Shown here one piece after another: positions 43,973-52,227 of a stretch of DNA of 64,000 nucleotides (position 1 is its first letter; every line of letters begins with the position of its first letter). The notes beneath the pieces are model-generated. The model made no database searches. It was not told where the DNA came from and saw only the letters and a list, made by a program, of their open reading frames with translations. The DNA is from CAYPNP01 sp964412195. GTDB taxonomy: Bacteria; Acidobacteriota; JAAYUB01. Location of the stretch: the NCBI GenBank assembly GCA_964412195.1, contig CAYPNP010000001.1:372001-436000 (forward strand), read 5' to 3'. Made by a program: the position numbers and the translations under genes.

Positions 43973-44869
43973 TCAGGAGGGCATGGGCAGGCCGGGCGTC
44001 GGAGCGCCCTCGAAGGAGTACATGCCGCGCGGGATGAAGTGGAACATCCGGCCCCAGCGGGTCTCGTAGAAGTAGATGATCCGGAACAGGTAGAGCTGCA
44101 GGACGTCCATCGGCTCGTTCACCTCGTGGACGCCGCGGTAGCGCCCGTCCGGGAAGATCTTCTGGAGCACCATGTTGTCCGGGAAGGACCACAGGATGAA
44201 CAGCGGCTTCCCGAAGATGAAGTCGTAGGGCACCGTGCCCCAGTCGCGGCTGTCGGAGCTGAAGTCCCGGTTGTCGCCCATCATGAAGTAGTGGTCCGCC
44301 GGGATCCGGAGAGGCGGCAGGGTCGAGAACGGGGTGAGGCTTTCCTCCCCCAAGCCGTGGTACTTGTACGGCTCAAACAGTTTGCAGCCGTTGATGAACA
44401 CCTGGTTCTGGCGGATCTCGATGGTCTCCCCCGGCAGCCCGATCACGCGCTTGACGTAGGGGATCAGGTAGTGGCCGTTCTTCCGGTCGGGCGCCTTGAA
44501 GACCAGCACTTCCCCGCGGCGGATCGGGTGGTTCAGCTTCAGGAAGCGGGCCAATGGGAAGTGGTTGGCCATGACCGTGAGCTTGTCCACGATCAGGCGG
44601 TCGCCCACCAGGAGGTTGTAGTCGCCCAGGGTCTGGTCCGTGCCGGGGATTTGCCGCTCCGGCGGGGTGTCCATGGAGGGGGTGGGCACGGCCATCGGAT
44701 GGGCGACGAAGGTCACCACGAAGAGGGCGATCACCAGGCAGACCAGGATGGCGACCAGGTACTCCCGGGCCGTCTCGGCGAACGACTGCTTCGGCTTCGC
44801 CTTGGCCGCTTCCCTGGCCTCCGGCGCGGCCGCCGCGCCCTTGCCTTTCTTCCTGCTCGGTTTCGCCAT
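43973..44869 (-). CDS. lepB: Signal peptidase I
   Basis: 298 aa. A basic cytoplasmic leader (KPSRKKGKGAAAAPEAREAA) and one membrane helix (YLVAILVCLVIALFVVTFVA) precede the catalytic region. The nucleophile Ser is in VPTPSMDTP, box C is DRLIVDKL, the general base Lys is in YVKRVIGLPGE, and the C-terminal box is MGDNRDFSSDSRDWGTVP. The protein continues about 80 residues beyond this box with a segment that may form a second membrane or surface helix. It cleaves signal peptides at the periplasmic face. Start ATG 44869 has GAGGG 8 nt upstream; an upstream ATG in frame lacks one. Confidence 0.93.
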   Translation of the reverse strand: MAKPSRKKGKGAAAAPEAREAAKAKPKQSFAETAREYLVAILVCLVIALFVVTFVAHPMAVPTPSMDTPPERQIPGTDQTLGDYNLLVGDRLIVDKLTVMANHFPLARFLKLNHPIRRGEVLVFKAPDRKNGHYLIPYVKRVIGLPGETIEIRQNQVFINGCKLFEPYKYHGLGEESLTPFSTLPPLRIPADHYFMMGDNRDFSSDSRDWGTVPYDFIFGKPLFILWSFPDNMVLQKIFPDGRYRGVHEVNEPMDVLQLYLFRIIYFYETRWGRMFHFIPRGMYSFEGAPTPGLPMPS

Positions 44870-45160
44870 GACCGTGTCCCTCATGAAAAAATCAGCCATT
44901 CACCATAGTTTTTCGGCCGGGAAATGTCAACGAAATACTTTGAACCATCGGCCGGAGGCGATCTTCCAATGTGAGGAAGGCACGAGCGATCTGCCGGCGC
45001 CCGCCGGGCCAGACCGACACGCGCCCGGAGGTCGCGAGCTCCGGCGCCACCCGGGGGGCGGCTTCCCTTTCCCCGTCGGATCGGGTATAGTGGCCCCGTT
45101 TGTTTCCACGACACCCACCCTGGACGGTTCCCGGATTCCGGGAGCCGGCGGATATCGAAG

Positions 45161-46084
45161 ATGGAGAAAGACCCGAAGCGAGGTTTCCTGTTCGCCCTGC
45201 TGTCCGCCATCAGCGGGGCCTACCTCTTCATCTTCAGCAAGCATGTCCTGCGCTTCATCAATCCCGAGACGTTCTGCAGCCTCTACTACATCTTCGCGGC
45301 CGCCTATTATCTGGCCTGGCTGGCGGTTCGCGGCCGCTTCCGCCAGGCCCGCCTGTCCGCCGGGGCGGTGAAGATCGTGCTGGCCATCGGGCTGCTGGAA
45401 AGCGCCAGCGTGATCGCGCTCTACACGGCCGTGCGGATGATGGATCCCACGCTGGTTTCCTTCTTTAACAACTCCCAGACCCTGGCCATCATCCTTCTCA
45501 GCGCGGCGGTCCTGAAGGAGCGCTTCAACCGCGTCGAGGCGCTGGGCACGGCGGTGGCGCTGGCGGGCATCCTCCTGATCTCCTACCGCTCGGCCCAGCC
45601 GGTGGTCGTCGGGATGCTCCTTACCCTGGCGTCGGCAGGGCTGTTCTCCTGCACCGTCATCCTCGTGAAGAAGACCCTGCCGGCTGTGCCGCCGCTGGTG
45701 CTCGCGTTCTACCGGGCCGTGACCCTGATGTTGATCCTCAACGCCTACACCTTCGTCACGGGCCGGTACCAGCCGATGGGCGCGGGACTGCTCCTGCCGA
45801 CGGCCCTCGGCGCGCTCTTCGGGCCGTTCCTCAACATCCTGTTCTATTTTCACTCCCTGAAGCATTTCGACGCATCCAAGACTTCGCTGGTCCGCGCCTC
45901 CCAGCCGCTGTTCGTCCTGCTCAACGCGGCCGTCTTCCTGCAGACCGTGCCCGGCCTGAAGGAGATCGCGGGGGGGCTGGTCATCATCGGCGGCCTCTAC
46001 ATCCTGGTGGTGGGACACGAGCGGGCCGCGCCCGGGGCCGCGCGGGAAGCTCCGGCGGCAGCCGGAGATCCGCCGGGAAATTAG
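45161..46084 (+). CDS. EamA/DMT family transporter
   Basis: 307 aa with ten membrane helices in two repeated EamA halves (residues about 8-145 and 155-290). Typical motifs: FALLSAISGAYLFIFSKHVL at the start, ALYTAVRMMDPTLVSFFNNSQTLAIILLSA, and the second-half GLVIIGGLYILVVG. These are exporters of amino acids or other metabolites; the substrate is not predictable. It is divergent from lepB, with a TATAGT-like -10 at 45084-45089. It ends 107 bp before the type III secretion locus. Confidence 0.88.
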   Translation: MEKDPKRGFLFALLSAISGAYLFIFSKHVLRFINPETFCSLYYIFAAAYYLAWLAVRGRFRQARLSAGAVKIVLAIGLLESASVIALYTAVRMMDPTLVSFFNNSQTLAIILLSAAVLKERFNRVEALGTAVALAGILLISYRSAQPVVVGMLLTLASAGLFSCTVILVKKTLPAVPPLVLAFYRAVTLMLILNAYTFVTGRYQPMGAGLLLPTALGALFGPFLNILFYFHSLKHFDASKTSLVRASQPLFVLLNAAVFLQTVPGLKEIAGGLVIIGGLYILVVGHERAAPGAAREAPAAAGDPPGN

Positions 46085-46120
46085 CCGGCACTTTGCGCTG
46101 GGCGGCCGGCCGGCCCGTGT

Positions 46121-46126
46121 TATAAT
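46121..46126 (+). promoter_or_regulatory. Candidate -10 of the type III secretion operon
   Basis: TATAAT 65 bp before the sctI ATG in an otherwise GC-rich gap. No good -35 lies at 17 bp; a GC-rich near-palindrome (GGGCGGCCGGCCGGCCC, about 46100-46116) takes that place, so an activator is likely to be needed or the palindrome is an operator. Confidence 0.5.
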
Positions 46127-46191
46127 TTGTTAGCAATTATTTCCGGGGCCTACCGATAATTCGTTGAGGATGCATCCGCCAAGGAGGAGAC

Positions 46192-46764
46192 ATGGATATC
46201 CAGAACCTCGGGAAAATCGCCCAGACGGGCGTGGAGGGGGTTGGCGCGACGGAAACCAAGACCACGAAGGAAGTCGGCAAGACGTCGGACTTCGAGAAGC
46301 TCCGGATGGAGAAGCTCGAGCAGGAAGAGAAGGTGACGGGCCTCAAGGCCGACCAGATCCAATACAACGACAACATCCAAAGCCACTCCGAGGTCCGGAA
46401 GGTCCAGAACGACTTCATGCGCGAGGTGCAGCAGCGGGGCCAGGGATCGGAACTGGACGTGCTCTCCGAGCAGATCGCCAAGGTCCAGGGCCACCTCGAC
46501 AAGACCCGCACCGCCGTCCCCTCGGTCCAGAAGAGCGAACTCGGCGGTTCAGTGGAAAACTACTTCAAAGAGGCCGAATCCCGCTTCAACAAGCTGGACT
46601 CGCTCTACAAGGAGATCTCGTCGGGCGACCGCCAGTACTCGATGCAGGACCTCCTGAAGATCCAGGTGCAGCTCAACGGCATCAACCAGAACATCGAGTT
46701 GGTGAGCAAGGTGGTGGACAGGGTCGCCGAGGGGCTGAAGACCCTTCTCAAGACCCAGGTCTGA
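46192..46764 (+). CDS. sctI: Type III secretion inner rod protein SctI
   Basis: 190 aa, longer than usual rods (80-140). The diagnostic part is the C-terminus: MQDLLKIQVQLNGINQNIEL then VSKVVDRVAEGLKTLLKTQV, matching the YscI/PrgJ pattern (helix ending in LLKTQ). The N-terminal 120 residues are charged and helical (FEKLRMEKLEQEEKVTGLKA) with no hydrophobic stretch. It would form the inner rod connecting export gate and needle. AAGGAGGAG precedes the ATG. First gene of the locus, 26 bp before sctJ, the same I-J adjacency found in known injectisomes. Confidence 0.85.
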   Translation: MDIQNLGKIAQTGVEGVGATETKTTKEVGKTSDFEKLRMEKLEQEEKVTGLKADQIQYNDNIQSHSEVRKVQNDFMREVQQRGQGSELDVLSEQIAKVQGHLDKTRTAVPSVQKSELGGSVENYFKEAESRFNKLDSLYKEISSGDRQYSMQDLLKIQVQLNGINQNIELVSKVVDRVAEGLKTLLKTQV

Positions 46765-46790
46765 TAAAACTCTAACTCCCGGGAGTCGGT

Positions 46791-47609
46791 ATGAAACATG
46801 TGCGCCCTTCCCAGGGGACCTGGAAGCGGGTCTCCCTCTCCTTGGCTGTGCTGTGGATTGCGCTGTTCCTGCTGGCCTGCGCATCGGCGGAGCTGGCTTC
46901 CGGCCTCACCGAGAGCGAGGCCCAGGAGATGGTGGTGGTGCTGCAGCAGTACGGGTTGAACGCGAAGAAGGTGAAGGTCGGCGAGGGCAAGGAGGCCAGC
47001 TACACCGTGCAGGTGCCGGGCAGCCAGGCCAACAGCGCCAACCAGATCCTGAAGAAATACGAGCTGCCGCGGGAGAAGCCCAAGGGCCTCGACGCCATCT
47101 TCAGCCAGGGCGGCCTCATCCCCACCGCCACCGAGGAGAAGGCCAAGATGCTGATGGCCCTGCAGGGGGAGATCGCCCAGACGCTGCAGACCGTGGACGG
47201 CATCGCCTCGGCCCGGGTGCACATCGTCCTGCCCGAGAAGGACCCCCTGGCGGAAAACCCGCAGAGCAAGCCCTCGGCCAGCGTGTTCATCAAGTACCGC
47301 GGCGACCACGAGCCGCTCACGGTCGAGGAGATCAAGCAGATCGTGGCCCACTCCGTGGACGGCCTGGAGGCCGGGCAGGTGGCCGTGGTCATGAAGCCCA
47401 TCCTGATCGACAAGATCCGGCTGGAGCAGATGACCAAGAGCGCCGGCGGCGTCCTGGGCGGCCAGGAGACCATGGCCGTCATCATCGGGCTGGCGGCCGT
47501 CGTCCTCATCCTGGTCATCTCCCTGATCCTGATGGTGGTGAAGCTCCAGGGTGAGAAGAAGCGCTTCATGCAGCTCCGCATGCAGATGGCGGGCACCAAC
47601 CGGGGCTGA
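46791..47609 (+). CDS. sctJ: Type III secretion inner membrane ring lipoprotein SctJ
   Basis: 272 aa, YscJ/PrgK family. The N-terminal signal with lipobox (LFLLACASAELAS) is followed by two ring-building domains (MVVVLQQYGLNAKKVKVGEG; ARVHIVLPEKDPL; SASVFIKYRG) and a C-terminal membrane helix (AVIIGLAAVVLILVISLILM). This is the periplasmic inner ring. FliF of flagella is much larger, so this marks a non-flagellar system. The next gene is the ATPase; the stator genes sctK and sctL that usually lie between are absent. Confidence 0.93.
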   Translation: MKHVRPSQGTWKRVSLSLAVLWIALFLLACASAELASGLTESEAQEMVVVLQQYGLNAKKVKVGEGKEASYTVQVPGSQANSANQILKKYELPREKPKGLDAIFSQGGLIPTATEEKAKMLMALQGEIAQTLQTVDGIASARVHIVLPEKDPLAENPQSKPSASVFIKYRGDHEPLTVEEIKQIVAHSVDGLEAGQVAVVMKPILIDKIRLEQMTKSAGGVLGGQETMAVIIGLAAVVLILVISLILMVVKLQGEKKRFMQLRMQMAGTNRG

Positions 47610-47622
47610 GAGCACGGGATCC

Positions 47623-48951
47623 ATGGAAGACATCAGCTCCCAGATCGACTTTTCCAAGTACTTCGACGAGCTGGAGGAACTGTCCCCCGTCGAGGTGCGC
47701 GGCCGCGTGACGGAGGTCGTGGGGCTGATCGTCAAGGCGGTGGTCCCCAACGTCTGGGTGGGCGAGCTCTGCCTCGTCAAGACGCCCCACACCCCCGCAC
47801 CGATCAAGGCCGAGGTGGTCGGCTTCCTGGACAACGAAGTCCTGCTCATGCCGCTGGGCGACATGCGCTTCATCGGGATGAACTGCGAGGTCATCCCCAC
47901 CGGCCACGCCCTGACGGTCAAGGTGGGCGACGGCATGCTCGGCCGCGTGCTGAACGGCCTGGGCGAGCCCATCGACATCCAGGAGCGCGGTCCGGTCAAG
48001 TACGATGACGAGTACCCGGTCTACAACGAGCCGCCCGATCCGCTGAAGCGGCGGCGCATCCTGAGCCACATCACCGTCGGCGTGAGGGCCATCGACGCCG
48101 TCATCACCTGCGGCGAGGGGCAACGCATCGGCCTGTTCGCCGCCGCAGGCGTCGGCAAGAGCACGTTGCTCGGCATGATCGCCCGCAACGCCCTGGCCGA
48201 GGTGAACGTCATCGCCCTGATCGGCGAGCGCGGCCGCGAGGTGCGCGACTTCCTCGAGCACGACCTGGGGCCGGAGGGCCTGGCCAAGTCGGTCATCGTG
48301 GTGGCCACGTCCAACACCCCGTCGCTGGTCCGGCTGAAAGGCGCCTACGTCGCCACGGCCATCGCCGAGTACTTCCGGGACAGGGGCAAGAAGGTCGTCC
48401 TGATGATGGACTCGGTCACCCGGTTCGCCCGCGCCCAGCGCGAGGTCGGCCTCGCCTGCGGCGAGCCGCCCGCCCGCGCCGGCTACACCCCGTCGGTGTT
48501 CTCGGAGCTGCCCAAGCTCCTGGAGCGGGCGGGCATGTCCGACAAGGGTTCCATCACCGCCTTCTACACCGTTCTGGTGGAGGGCGACGACATGAACGAG
48601 CCGGTGGCCGACGAGGTGCGCTCGATCCTGGACGGCCACATCATCCTGTCGCGCGACCTGGCCTCGCGGGGCCACTACCCGGCCATCAACGTCTCCCTGA
48701 GCGTCAGCCGCGTCATGAGCTCCATCGTGGACAACGACCACAAGAAGGCCGCCGGCAGACTGCGCGAGGTGCTGGCGACGTACGAGAAGGAGAAGGACCT
48801 GATCATGATCGGCGCCTATCAGAAGGGCAGCGACGCCCGGGTCGACTTCGCCATCGACAAGATCGACGCCGTGAACAACTTCCTGAAGCAGCCGACCGAC
48901 GAGAAGATCGGTTTCGAGGAGACCGTCAAGCGCCTGAAGGACCTGTTCTGA
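47623..48951 (+). CDS. sctN: Type III secretion ATPase SctN
   Basis: 442 aa from ATG 47623. F1-beta-like ATPase: Walker A AAAGVGKSTLLGMIA, catalytic Glu region GERGREVRDFLE, Walker B VVLMMDSVTRFARAQREVGL, and the arginine finger region with GHYPAINVSLSVSRVM. It unfolds and feeds substrates and removes chaperones at the cytoplasmic face of the export gate. It lies 13 bp after sctJ and 2 bp before sctO. The open frame extends upstream into sctJ, but the family start is near SSQIDFSKYFDEL. Confidence 0.95.
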   Translation: MEDISSQIDFSKYFDELEELSPVEVRGRVTEVVGLIVKAVVPNVWVGELCLVKTPHTPAPIKAEVVGFLDNEVLLMPLGDMRFIGMNCEVIPTGHALTVKVGDGMLGRVLNGLGEPIDIQERGPVKYDDEYPVYNEPPDPLKRRRILSHITVGVRAIDAVITCGEGQRIGLFAAAGVGKSTLLGMIARNALAEVNVIALIGERGREVRDFLEHDLGPEGLAKSVIVVATSNTPSLVRLKGAYVATAIAEYFRDRGKKVVLMMDSVTRFARAQREVGLACGEPPARAGYTPSVFSELPKLLERAGMSDKGSITAFYTVLVEGDDMNEPVADEVRSILDGHIILSRDLASRGHYPAINVSLSVSRVMSSIVDNDHKKAAGRLREVLATYEKEKDLIMIGAYQKGSDARVDFAIDKIDAVNNFLKQPTDEKIGFEETVKRLKDLF

Positions 48952-48953
48952 GC

Positions 48954-49466
48954 ATGGCTCCGAAACCGAAATACCGGCTCCAGCCCGTGCTGGACCAGAA
49001 GGAGAAGGCCAAGAAGGACGCCGAGCAGGCGCTGGCGGAGGCCCACCGGAAGCTGCGCGAGGAGGAGGAGAAGAAGCGGGCGCTGGAGCAGGAGAAGGAA
49101 AACGTCCTGCACCGCATCGAGGACGCCAAGGAGAAGCGCGACCAGAAGGCCATGGCCGGGGACCTGACCGTGCAGGAGTCCCAGACCTACAAGCAGTTTA
49201 TCCAGGGCCTGCACGAGCGCCGCAAGGAGCTGGACATCCAGATCTACAAGCAGGGCAAGGCCATCGAGCGCGCGGCGGAGGTGGTGGAAAAGGTCAAGGG
49301 CGAACTGATCCAGAAGGCCAAGGAATTCGAGGCCATGTCCAAGCACAAGGAGCAGTGGCTGAAGCAGATCGCGACGGAGGAGCAGAAGAAAGAACAGAAA
49401 TTGATGGAAGAGATCGGCATGATCCAATTCATGAAACGGAGGGCGGAAAAACAAAATGAGCCCTGA
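48954..49466 (+). CDS. sctO: Type III secretion stalk protein SctO
   Basis: 170 aa, almost wholly Lys/Glu/Gln-rich coiled coil (KEKAKKDAEQALAEAHRKLR, EEEKKRALEQEKENVLHRIE). This is the FliJ/YscO-like stalk that inserts into the ATPase ring and contacts SctV. Identification rests on position directly after sctN and before sctP plus length and coiled-coil content, since the family has little sequence conservation. The stop lies 11 bp inside the next gene. Confidence 0.82.
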   Translation: MAPKPKYRLQPVLDQKEKAKKDAEQALAEAHRKLREEEEKKRALEQEKENVLHRIEDAKEKRDQKAMAGDLTVQESQTYKQFIQGLHERRKELDIQIYKQGKAIERAAEVVEKVKGELIQKAKEFEAMSKHKEQWLKQIATEEQKKEQKLMEEIGMIQFMKRRAEKQNEP

Positions 49467-50127
49467 AAAAGTGAGCGGGTCGGGGGGGACTGCCCCCATG
49501 GACAACCTGTCCGGCGTCGGACCGGTTCCGGACGCCGAACCCAAGTCGAGCCCCTCCGCCTTCGACAAGGTCATGGAGAAGAAGGAAGGCTCGGGGGAGG
49601 AGCGGGACGACTCCCACCGCACCAGCTCCAAGGAGGGCCGGGTCAAGGAGAAGGAGGCCAAGACCGCCGACAAGGACGTGCCGCTCGGGGACCTGTCCCA
49701 GTTCCTGCGCTTTCGCACCCAGACCATGGAGCGGCCGTCGGGCGTGGAAGAGATCAAGGTGGACCGGGCCCTGCCCCGGAAGATGGTCGACGAGGTGGTG
49801 CAGGCCGTCCGGCTGGGCGTCAACAAGCTCGGCGACAAGGAGATGCAGTTCGACCTCAAGTCCACCGTGCTGGACGGGCTGAACATCCGGGTGAGCATCC
49901 ACGAGGGCAAGGTGATGACCGTCCTGGAAGCCGCCACCTTTGACGTGAAGAACCGCTTGGACGCCCACCTCGGCGAACTGATCCACAGCCTCGAGCAGCG
50001 CGGGCTGCCGGCGGCAGAGGTGGAGGTCAAATTCAAGGAGGAGCCCCGCCGCCAGCAGGACCAGTCCCAGCAACAGCAGCAGCAATCCCGGGGCCGGCAG
50101 TATCAGGACGAGGAAGACCAGAGCTGA
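49456..50127 (+). CDS. sctP: Type III secretion needle-length / substrate-switch protein SctP
   Basis: 223 aa. The N-terminal half is disordered and charged (Ser/Lys/Glu/Asp-rich). The C-terminal half resembles the FliK/YscP T3S4 domain: MVDEVVQAVRLGVNKLGDKE, FDLKSTVLDGLNIRVSIHEG, LDAHLGELIHSLEQRGLPAA. A Gln/Arg-rich tail follows. Such proteins measure needle length and trigger the switch to late substrates through SctU. It overlaps sctO by 11 bp. It is shorter than YscP (515 aa), which would fit a short needle if the ruler model holds. Confidence 0.82.
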   Translation: MSPEKVSGSGGTAPMDNLSGVGPVPDAEPKSSPSAFDKVMEKKEGSGEERDDSHRTSSKEGRVKEKEAKTADKDVPLGDLSQFLRFRTQTMERPSGVEEIKVDRALPRKMVDEVVQAVRLGVNKLGDKEMQFDLKSTVLDGLNIRVSIHEGKVMTVLEAATFDVKNRLDAHLGELIHSLEQRGLPAAEVEVKFKEEPRRQQDQSQQQQQQSRGRQYQDEEDQS

Positions 50128-50152
50128 CACTCGAACGGAAGTGGACTGAGGT

Positions 50153-51730
50153 ATGACCAGCCGATTGAAGATCGTGAACAGCGCCTCTGCCAAGGTGACT
50201 CCTGACGTGTACCAGGATTTGCCCGTCGTCCACGCGCCCGGGAGCGCCCTTCTGCGCCGGGTCACCTCTCTGTGGGGCCCCGTGCTGCAGGCGCACGATC
50301 TCGGCGCCGCCGCCGTGGAGATGTTCCAGAAGTATTGCAAGGTCAAGACGATCCAGCCGCCCGTGCTGATCCTGAAAAAGGGAGAACCCCCCGCGGCCGA
50401 AACCCGGGTGACCGCCTCGCCCTTCACGATCGGCCGCAAGCGGGAAAACCACCTGGTCCTGCCGGAGGTCGGCGTGTCGGGGCTCCACGCCCAGCTCCAG
50501 TTCACCGACCGGTGGGAGATCCTGGACCCGGGCAGCGTCAACGGCACCGCAGTCAACGGGAAGTGGCTGGAAAAAAGCATGCCCCAGGCGCTCAAGAGCG
50601 GAGACGTCATCACCATCATGAGCACCGACGTCCTGTTCAAGATCCCCGATCCGGTCATCGGGCCGCCCCAGGTTTCCTTCCTGTTCGTGGGCCTGGAGAC
50701 GCCGGAACGCCTGCCGCCCGCCCGCACGCTGACCGACGCCCAGGTGGGCGTGGTCGGCAGCCCGCACACGCTCCACCTGCTGGCCCCCTCCTCGCTGGTG
50801 CGGGTGTGGCTGGAGTCGCTGGTCGGGACCCATTTCGGCGGGGAGGCTCTGGAGCAGCCGCTCAGCGACGTGGAGCGGGGCCTCTACGAGTTCCTGCTCC
50901 TGAAGTTCATCCAGACCGCCCACCGGAACCTGCTGCCCGGTCAGGCGGAAGGGCTTTACCTGGCGTCGGTCGACTCGCCCCCCCCGGCGAGCCTGCCCGT
51001 CACCGGGACAGCCGTGGCCCGTTTCCTGTTCCGGTTCGAGGACCGGCAGGGGGACCTCCGCGTGCTGATCCCCGAGGCCGCGCTGGACGGCTGGACCGAA
51101 CGCCTGGCCCCCGCCGGCTTCGGCGCCGCGCCCGGCGACGACTACTGGCGCCGCCTGGCCGAGCCGTGGAATTGGGTAGCCACTCCCGCCTCCGTGACGC
51201 TGGGCGGCGTCGATTTCACGCTGCCGGAACTCCTGTCGCTGGAGCCGGGCGACGTCATCCTGCTCCCGCCGGGTGGCCCTGCCGGCAACCCGGACGAGGG
51301 GCTGAGCGGGGAGGTCCGCCTCTGCCTCCACTCGGCGTGCGCCCTCCGCGGCCACGCGCAGCTGTCTCCGAAAGACGGGGCGTACCAGGTGACGCTGAAG
51401 GAATTTGTCTACGAAACCACGGAGGAACCTATGCCGCAGAACCCGCCGACCAAACCAGGCACGGAACCGGCCCCCGAACCCGCCGCGGCCAAGCCGGGTA
51501 GCGCCGGCGAACTGGTCAAGGACCTGACCGTCACCCTGGTGGTGGAGCTGGACCGCATCCCGCTCAGCCTGGAGGAGCTGCTCCGGCTGTCGCCGGGGCA
51601 GGTGCTGCAGCTGGAGAAGACCCCGGGCGACCCCGTCGACCTCTGCGTGGACGGACGGACCGTCGGACGGGGCCAACTGGTGCGGATCAACAACGAACTC
51701 GGCGTGAAGATCCTGTCCCTCAAGAAGTAG
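50153..51730 (+). CDS. sctQ: Type III secretion sorting-platform protein SctQ with an FHA domain
   Basis: 525 aa, longer than typical SctQ (300-360). Residues about 70-165 form a forkhead-associated domain: GRKRENHLVL (Gly94-Arg95), SGLHAQL (Ser109, His112) and GSVNGTAVNG (Asn130-Gly131), all key phosphothreonine-binding positions kept. The remainder matches SctQ: a divergent middle part, SpoA1 around residue 350 (VTLGGVDFTLPELLSLEPGD) and SpoA2 at the C-terminus (VVELDRIPLSLEELLRLSPG; VDGRTVGRGQLVRINNELG). SpoA proteins form the cytoplasmic C-ring or pods. In known injectisomes an FHA-like domain belongs to SctD, which is missing here. An internal start probably gives SctQ-C separately. Confidence 0.9.
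   Translation: MTSRLKIVNSASAKVTPDVYQDLPVVHAPGSALLRRVTSLWGPVLQAHDLGAAAVEMFQKYCKVKTIQPPVLILKKGEPPAAETRVTASPFTIGRKRENHLVLPEVGVSGLHAQLQFTDRWEILDPGSVNGTAVNGKWLEKSMPQALKSGDVITIMSTDVLFKIPDPVIGPPQVSFLFVGLETPERLPPARTLTDAQVGVVGSPHTLHLLAPSSLVRVWLESLVGTHFGGEALEQPLSDVERGLYEFLLLKFIQTAHRNLLPGQAEGLYLASVDSPPPASLPVTGTAVARFLFRFEDRQGDLRVLIPEAALDGWTERLAPAGFGAAPGDDYWRRLAEPWNWVATPASVTLGGVDFTLPELLSLEPGDVILLPPGGPAGNPDEGLSGEVRLCLHSACALRGHAQLSPKDGAYQVTLKEFVYETTEEPMPQNPPTKPGTEPAPEPAAAKPGSAGELVKDLTVTLVVELDRIPLSLEELLRLSPGQVLQLEKTPGDPVDLCVDGRTVGRGQLVRINNELGVKILSLKK
51421..51433 (+). promoter_or_regulatory. Internal ribosome site and start for SctQ-C
   Basis: GGAGGAACCTATG inside sctQ: a strong ribosome site 5 nt from an in-frame ATG (51431, residue 427). 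Translation from it would give a 99-aa protein (51431-51730) consisting of a linker and the SpoA2 domain. Yersinia YscQ and Salmonella SpaO make such a product by internal initiation. Confidence 0.75.
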
Positions 51731-51738
51731 GAGCGAGC

Positions 51739-52227
51739 ATGATCCCGCAGCCGCTGCGGCGGTACCTACCCGTTCTGGTCCTGGTGGCGCTCGTCCTGGC
51801 GGGCCTGTTCCTCTTCCCGGAGCGCCCCCCTGCGGCGGAGGCCGGGAAGGCGGCCGACCAGCCGCTGATGCCCGCCGCGGAGTACGCGTTCATGCTGCTG
51901 AAGCTGGTGGCGATCCTGGCCGGGATCTGCGGACTGGCCTGGCTGAGCCTGCGCTGGCTGCTGCCGAAGTTCTACGGCTCGACCGGCCCCGCGGGAACGC
52001 ACCACATCCAGGTGATCGAGCACCACCGCCTGGATGCCCACCGCGGCCTCCTGCTGGTGAAGGTGGGCGAGGAGAACTTCCTTCTCGCCGCCTCCGAGCG
52101 GGAGATCCGGTTCCTGGCCCGGCTGGAGAAAGGGCTGCCCGCCCTGCCGGAGGACCGCCCCGGCGAGACGGCCGACAAGGCCCCGCCCAAGACCCCCTTC
52201 GAAGTCCTGTTGAGGAAGGAACAATGA
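51739..52227 (+). CDS. FliO-like membrane protein in the type III secretion operon
   Basis: 162 aa. An N-terminal signal or helix (YLPVLVLVALVLAGLFLF), a short periplasmic segment, a second helix (AFMLLKLVAILAGICGLAWL), then a cytoplasmic domain whose pattern HIQVIEHHRLDAHRGLLLVK followed by VGEENFLLAASEREIRFLAR matches FliO (IxVLExxxLGxxRxLxLVxVGxxxLLLG). FliO assists assembly of the FliP ring in flagella and is normally absent from injectisomes. It lies 8 bp after sctQ and overlaps sctR (FliP homologue) by 4 bp, exactly where fliO sits in flagellar operons. Annotation as FliO-like is by pattern, length and position. Confidence 0.78.
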   Translation: MIPQPLRRYLPVLVLVALVLAGLFLFPERPPAAEAGKAADQPLMPAAEYAFMLLKLVAILAGICGLAWLSLRWLLPKFYGSTGPAGTHHIQVIEHHRLDAHRGLLLVKVGEENFLLAASEREIRFLARLEKGLPALPEDRPGETADKAPPKTPFEVLLRKEQ

